This document shows positions 60,152-64,000 of a stretch of 64,000 nucleotides of DNA, piece after piece. The DNA lies in contig NC_135563.1 of NCBI RefSeq assembly GCF_964340395.1, forward strand, positions 4,896,422-4,960,421. The letters are read 5' to 3'. The stretch is from Glandiceps talaboti (lineage: Eukaryota; Hemichordata; Enteropneusta; Spengelidae). Under the pieces are notes generated by a model that saw only the letters and a program-made list of their open reading frames with translations, ran no database searches and was not told the DNA's origin. A program made the translations under genes and the position numbers. Numbering within the stretch: the stretch's first letter is position 1; every line of letters starts with the position of its first letter.

Positions 60152-60504
60152 TTCTCCTTGCTGTACCTGTGGTTGGATTTTTACCACGCTTGCTAAATTT
60201 TGTGCAAACTTCACATCCACTCAATCTTGGATGCTTACACCACCAATTTGCAACTAATAATTTAGAACTAAAACATTTTCCTGAAGTTGTAGCTACATTG
60301 AAACGCCCTATGGTTTTTTTCGCATTTGTGGCAGAATATTTTTGGATAAACATCAGTATCACTGAACTCAGTAAGACCAAAATATGTCGATAACTCTTGG
60401 GTGTAATCGACACACTGAAATACAGGTGTACACCTGATTTTGTCACCACAAATTCTACAACTATTATTAAGTACATACTTATGAAAGTCGAGGTTATGAG
60501 CCAT
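60152..60504 (-). pseudogene. RAG1-like exon 1: N-terminal zinc-binding region
   Basis: It starts at ATG 60502-60504 (MAHNLDFHKYVL). CRICG with a second Cys pair and a C-terminal YPKIFCHKC follow, the same layout as the CRICG...HP..FCH.C region at the front of vertebrate RAG1. After a 1 nt slip in an A7 run (plus-strand T7 at about 60313-60319) the neighbouring frame continues with CFSSKLLVANWWCKHPRLSG, then CEVCTKFSKRGKNPTTGTAR, matching RAG1's W..H....C.VC. A true mutation or a base-calling error in the homopolymer would look the same. The exon is cut at 60152 by the 3' LTR of the Pao/BEL element and resumes at 53292. Confidence 0.8.
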
Positions 60505-61223
60505 TCTTCACCAAAAAGAAAATCGTCCAAGACAAATTATGGTCATCAGAAGTGTCCACTAGCTACGCGCCTACTACGAGTACTACGATGTGTCGTCAAA
60601 CTCAAATAAAAATAAGGCGCCCTTTATTATGTCACACATAAACAAAGGATGGTTACCATGGAACGACATTCGAAGGTCGCGGCTGGGAAATCCCGACCGC
60701 GGCTAGGCTCAATGTAAACACCGACCTCTCAAGCACACAATGAATCATACTTCAAGATAAAATTATGTTGAACATCGTAAAAAAATATTTTTGAGTACAA
60801 GGAGTCATAAATTACACGGCAACGATCGAAAATATTCGATACTTGCGACATTTGCTCTCAAATTTGAATGTGTTCGTTCACACATCGTAGTCGATCAGCA
60901 TTAAGCATTCACGTCATTCGCCATATTCCACACACGAATGGATTCCTCCGAATGGTCCAGAATCAAATTCGACGTGATTCGTCTCATATATACTGCCATA
61001 TTTGGTAATTATCGACAACAAAAGCAAATTCCGAATAAGTCCGAGACTGTGGTTGCCCTTAACAGATTCTACCGTTGGGGGCAGGAGAGAGACTATGCGA
61101 ATATTTTTTGGGTATTTCACAACTCCAACTAGTATATCGATAACACACGATTTAAACAGACGTTAAGTACGCTTGTAATTGCGCTCAATATCTCCATTCG
61201 ACGAAGTGTGCAACAACTGAGAG
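60505..61223. promoter_or_regulatory. Intergenic region between divergent RAG1-like and sulfatase starts
   Basis: The RAG1-like ATG (minus strand) and the sulfatase ATG (plus strand) stand head to head 719 bp apart. The region is relatively rich in CpG around 60670-60705, where GTCGCGGCTGGG and GACCGCGGCTAGG form an imperfect repeat. A shared or bidirectional promoter is possible, but no core element is certain. The plus-strand open frame at 60938-61132 has no recognisable features. Confidence 0.35.
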
Positions 61224-61341
61224 ATGGAGGTTTATAAACTGTTGTATGCATTCCTAATTGGTTTTGGGCTGTGCTATTTTGGACATTGCCATCAACAAGA
61301 AAGAAAGCCAAATATTGTATATGTGTTAGCTGATGATCTTG
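61224..61341 (+). CDS. Sulfatase (arylsulfatase-like), first exon
   Basis: The ATG at 61224 opens MEVYKLLYAFLIGFGLCYFG, a classic hydrophobic signal peptide, then HCHQQERKPNIVYVLADDLG. NIVYVLADDLG is the N-terminal metal-binding motif of type I sulfatases, whose Asp pair binds the active-site calcium. The exon ends DLG in phase 1 at a strong donor, TTG|GTAAGT (61342). The following exon, expected to start with Trp and to lead to the CxPxR formylglycine site, is not found in the next 1.6 kb and may lie beyond the window. It is probably a secreted or lysosomal arylsulfatase. A decayed copy of this exon lies at 41872-41960. Confidence 0.8.
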
Positions 61342-61673
61342 GTAAGTTGAATTGCTTTTATTTGAAGCAAGATTGGCAGACTATGCTTAACTATATTATG
61401 CACGCATACCTTCGAGTCGATTCTTGTATCAAATCTTGAATTATTAATAGTAGTATAGTATATGAGGCCATTTGGCCACTTTTTCGACATCCCTCATTTT
61501 TTCACCTATTATAAGGCAAAATAAGTCTTAAAACTGTATTTAGATCAATTTTAGAACCAGTTTAAACCAGTTTAAAGCGACATACCTCTTATTTAATCAA
61601 TTTTAAGGCAAATAAACCCTTAGTAACACATAGCTAGCTTCGCTCCAAATAGCTCTATCCTGTTTTACCTAAA

Positions 61674-61906
61674 AATAAATGGTATAATCTATTGAAAAGC
61701 CAATTTAAGCCATATGAATAGAGCAGTGTAGTCTATTGTGAATACATTGTTGTTTAGTCATAGTCCATTATTTGTATGAATACACTGATATACAATAAAT
61801 GGTATAATCTATTGAAAAGCCAATTTAAGCCATATGAATAGAGCAGTGTAGTCTATTGTGAATACATTGTTGTTTAGTCATAGTCCATTATTTGTATGAA
61901 TACACT
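61674..61906. repeat. Perfect 120 bp-period tandem duplication
   Basis: A block of about 113 bp starting AATAAATGGTATAATC and ending TATGAATACACT occurs at 61674-61786 and 61794-61906 with no difference, separated by a short variable join. It is intronic or intergenic to the sulfatase. Confidence 0.95.
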
Positions 61907-62550
61907 CAGTCGCCAGCCAGCGTAACAGCTTGAAGGATATCTAGACAAAGATTAATGGATTTCAATAGAATGTTTACAATAAAACTATTTATGGGTTCGT
62001 GACTTGCTTGATAATAGTGTGTACCACTGGAGTATAAATTATCTCACCATGGCTTTTTACTTTGGGTTTAAGTATGCGTCCCGAATTCGTCAGAAAATCG
62101 GTATTCTTAAATGTAATTCCAAATTTTGTCATGCTGGTGTAAAAGAAGAGATGTCAATAAAAGTTTGGATGTTTACAGTATCTAAAATGGTGGACTCTAG
62201 TGAAAGTTACGGCGAGTTGAAAATGTTGAAAAAAAGGTCGCTGGTGTTATACCCACTGACTAACAGTGTAACCTAATTTACATAGGATTTACCCATAATG
62301 CCGTTCGGTTTCTGTGAACAAGAAAAAAACCCAAATTGATGAGAATTACACAAATTTAATTAAAATTTAATGGTTTTAATTATATAATTATTAATCTATA
62401 ATTAGTTGTATGTTTGTACAGTATTTTCAACAACATTAACTGTTAATAAAAGTATTAAAACACCCAAACAACTACACCCAAACTGTAGATAGAGTTTTAC
62501 TGTCAACTTTATCACATATATAGAAAGTCAACTTATAAATTGGCGCATGC
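61907..62550. other. AT-rich flank, no gene supported
   Basis: The plus-strand open frame at 62004-62276 has no motif I can name. The rest is AT-rich with TAATTA words. Confidence 0.4.
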
Positions 62551-62660
62551 CGAAGCACCGCTATGGTTTCAGAAACTGTCAGCCGACGACGGGTAAGTGT
62601 ACTCGTGTGGGTACCGACCTAAGACAGGCGTAGCGAGAAACCATAGCACCTAGTGCTTGG
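62551..62660. repeat. Structured inverted repeat, possibly a folded RNA
   Basis: CTATGGTTTC (62561-62570) pairs perfectly with GAAACCATAG (62637-62646). AAGCAC outside it pairs with GTGCTT across a bulge. CTGTC (62576-62580) pairs inside with GACAG (62623-62627). The intervening 40 nt are GC-rich against an AT-rich background. I cannot match it to a known RNA family. Confidence 0.55.
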
Positions 62661-62663
62661 CCC

Positions 62664-62859
62664 CTGTTGTAACAGACAAAAAATTTTGTGTACACATAAC
62701 ATAGTTAAAATTGTTATGTGTACACAAAGTCTCGATCTCAATAAATAATTGAAATTGGCAATTAACTAAAAGTAATTAAACCCGTACTAATTGTACGAGA
62801 GTAAATTGAGATTTGATTGACACCAAAAAAATAGAAAAGAAAAAAGTCTGTTACAACAG
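62664..62859. repeat. Nested inverted repeats flanking about 170 bp
   Basis: The outer 14 bp arms CTGTTGTAACAGAC (62664-62677) and GTCTGTTACAACAG (62846-62859) are perfect inverted repeats. Inside is a 17 bp perfect hairpin, TTTGTGTACACATAACA (62685-62701) with its complement at 62712-62728 and a 10 nt loop. It may be a tiny MITE or lie close to the end of the neighbouring Polinton-type element. Confidence 0.8.
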
Positions 62860-62949
62860 TGCACTGAGTTTCTTTTTTTAATTTTTTAAACATATTGATA
62901 ACATAAACATAGTAACACTACCAATCAAACTATATGTAGTATACTATGA

Positions 62950-63987
62950 CTAACGTTTACCTAAATCAACGTGACCATATGCTAACGTGTTACGATGATC
63001 GAGAACATAACGTTTATCATTGAAGCAACTTAGAGAAGTCTTATTGATTGTATAACTACTGATCTGATGATTTATTGATCGAATAGTATTCATGGAATGT
63101 TTTATTTGTAAATTTTCAAAAAGGACAGTCTTATATTCTTCGTGAGTAATATTCTTTTTAACAACTATCTTTTTCATTCCTTTAGCTTTTCGAGTTGATG
63201 AAGTTTCTGTGATATAAGAATACATTTTACTTCGAAGTCCAATAAATTCAGTGATTGGTAAACCAGCACATTCATCTTTCATTTTACCGATTATCTTTTT
63301 ATTATAATCAAAATAGTATGGACTTTCAGATGAGTAATCACTATTATCGAACAGGTCTTTGTCTTGATAAAAATCTTTGTAGGGATCAACGGCTTGAATT
63401 TCGTACATTAATGAGTCGGTATCTGTGAATAACAACTTGGCTAATGAACCATATTTTTCTTTGATATAGTTGTAATGAAAGTCATACATTAAAGTTTTGG
63501 ACAAATCAAGAATACTCATCCCAACATATAAAGGTTGGTTTAAAGTTAATCTTTCCTTTTTATTTTCAACAGCAACCAATCCTTTAGTTATAATTTTTTG
63601 CGTAACAAACGTTGGTTTAGATACTAATTTTCTGATTTGTTTTTCCGTTGTACATAATTTTATATTACGATGCTTACGTACATTCATCATGGTTCGTCCA
63701 AATACAGAGTTATTCATTAGTTTGAAGAAATCTTTTTCGAAGGCATTTTTAGCTTTCTTTCTTTTTTCCGTGTTAAATAAAATGTATTGGGACATCCACT
63801 TTGATTGGTTAAACTCAATAGCTCTATGGATTTTAGTGACTTTTAAACTGAGTGATAAATATTGTTTTAAGTTTTGGAAATGAAGTACGTAATTCCTTTT
63901 TAGTTTCAAAGTTGTAGTTAATTTCTCTATATTTCCGCATTTGATATTAAATAAGTCACGTATCTTTTCATTATGTGGTGATAACAT
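62950..63987 (-). CDS. Protein-primed DNA polymerase B, C-terminal part (Polinton/adintovirus type)
   Basis: A 345-codon open stretch ends at 62950-62952 and runs off the window at its 5' side, so the exonuclease part is not seen. Palm motifs are present: KNAFEKDFFKLMNNSVFG (motif B, K...NS.FG) and LAKLLFTDTDSLMYEI (motif C, DTDS). GLRSKMYSYI and the closing LAYGHVDLGKR are also typical of polymerase B from Polinton/Maverick elements and related adintoviruses. The enzyme would copy the element's linear DNA from a protein primer. The visible part has no stop or frameshift. It is probably an endogenous element copy. Integrase, capsid and packaging genes are not in this window. Confidence 0.85.
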   Translation of the reverse strand: MLSPHNEKIRDLFNIKCGNIEKLTTTLKLKRNYVLHFQNLKQYLSLSLKVTKIHRAIEFNQSKWMSQYILFNTEKRKKAKNAFEKDFFKLMNNSVFGRTMMNVRKHRNIKLCTTEKQIRKLVSKPTFVTQKIITKGLVAVENKKERLTLNQPLYVGMSILDLSKTLMYDFHYNYIKEKYGSLAKLLFTDTDSLMYEIQAVDPYKDFYQDKDLFDNSDYSSESPYYFDYNKKIIGKMKDECAGLPITEFIGLRSKMYSYITETSSTRKAKGMKKIVVKKNITHEEYKTVLFENLQIKHSMNTIRSINHQISSYTINKTSLSCFNDKRYVLDHRNTLAYGHVDLGKR

Positions 63988-64000
63988 GTCTTCAGTAATA

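Larger units (their letters stand above)
53289..60155. other. Target-site duplication TTCT around the Pao/BEL element
   Basis: TTCT at 53289-53292 directly precedes the 5' LTR, and TTCT at 60152-60155 directly follows the 3' LTR. If the last A of the LTR is counted as target, it becomes ATTCT. This proves a complete insertion event rather than an assembly join, and fixes the pre-insertion exon sequence. Confidence 0.85.
45173..60504 (-). pseudogene. RAG1-like (N-RAG-TP-type) multi-exon transposase gene, disrupted
   Basis: At least eleven minus-strand exons encode, in order: a zinc region with CRICG, FCHKC and W..H..GCEVC; a C3HC4-like RING; a linker; a first catalytic-type Asp in KVGGDKGG; a second in GDYEYL followed by YGLSGP and CLWC; VALPGLHISLG; RQAYHGCSFVGNHVDKC; and a last exon with TPKLHMLEEHV and GENGVEAIHHKIN. 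Asp/Asp/Glu plus CxxC and HxxxxH occur in the order known for the RAG1 core, and the front end resembles vertebrate RAG1 as well. Seen damage: a frameshift in an A7 run at about 60313-60319, a further frame change near the BEL insertion, a TAG at 50700-50702, a Pao/BEL insertion (53293-60151) and a Penelope-like insertion in an intron. No RAG2-like kelch protein is visible. Terminal inverted repeats were not found. It could be a dead transposon copy or a decayed domesticated gene. Confidence 0.85.

Noticed and set aside
45173-60504. A complete V(D)J-type RAG1-RAG2 locus
   Set aside because: No RAG2-like kelch repeats are seen, and the RAG1-like copy has several lesions, so a recombination-activating pair is not supported here.
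60075-60530. 151-codon minus-strand frame read as one protein
   Set aside because: Only its middle (GRFNVATTS to GTAR) is RAG1-like. The start and the part inside the LTR are out-of-frame or transposon sequence.
60938-61132. 64-codon frame between the divergent genes
   Set aside because: It has no motif, both strands are open to similar length, and it lies in the presumed promoter/UTR region.

Overview
The window looks like nuclear DNA of a marine invertebrate animal, most plausibly a lophotrochozoan such as a mollusc, brachiopod or annelid. The reasons are its AT-rich, gene-poor sequence with spliceosomal introns, dense di- to pentanucleotide microsatellites, Pao/BEL, Penelope-like and Polinton-type elements, fold-back and terminal-inverted-repeat elements, and a neuropeptide GPCR. 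The species cannot be fixed from the sequence alone.

Layout. 1-7.6 kb is a repeat mosaic: long (TA)n tracts, duplicated blocks and a 34-35 bp minisatellite. 7.6-18.4 kb is almost featureless AT-rich DNA with simple repeats. An intact, intronless rhodopsin-family receptor of the NPY/NPF/PrRP type lies at 18.47-19.73 kb on the minus strand. 19.8-36.9 kb is non-coding and holds three non-autonomous inverted-repeat elements (23.6-24.0, 30.7-32.0 and 33.3-34.0 kb). 36.9-44.3 kb is a set of old, diverged segmental duplications that includes a decayed copy of a sulfatase first exon.

The main find is at 45.2-60.5 kb on the minus strand: a multi-exon gene or element coding a RAG1-like protein. It has an N-terminal CRICG/FCHKC/W..H..C.VC zinc region, then a RING finger, then a split transposase-like core. 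That core carries GGDKG (Asp), GDYE (Asp), CLWC and HMLEEH (a CxxC and HxxxxH pair), and GENGVEAIH (Glu). Order and spacing follow the RAG1 core (D600, D708, C727/C730, H937/H942, E962). The closest published description I know of is the N-RAG-TP element of the sea slug Aplysia (Panchin and Moroz 2008). Exon borders can be read from good splice sites, including one GC-AG intron. The copy is damaged by a frameshift in an A7 run, an in-frame TAG, a young Pao/BEL element in the N-terminal coding region (4 bp target duplication, LTRs 2/352 different) and a 5'-truncated Penelope-like element in an intron.

To the right, a divergently oriented sulfatase first exon with a signal peptide starts at 61.22 kb. 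It is followed by a perfect 120 bp tandem duplication, a cluster of nested inverted repeats (62.55-62.86 kb) and the C-terminal half of a Polinton/adintovirus-type protein-primed DNA polymerase that runs off the window edge. The genes do not form a pathway. The window is a record of nested transposition around one unusual RAG1-like locus.
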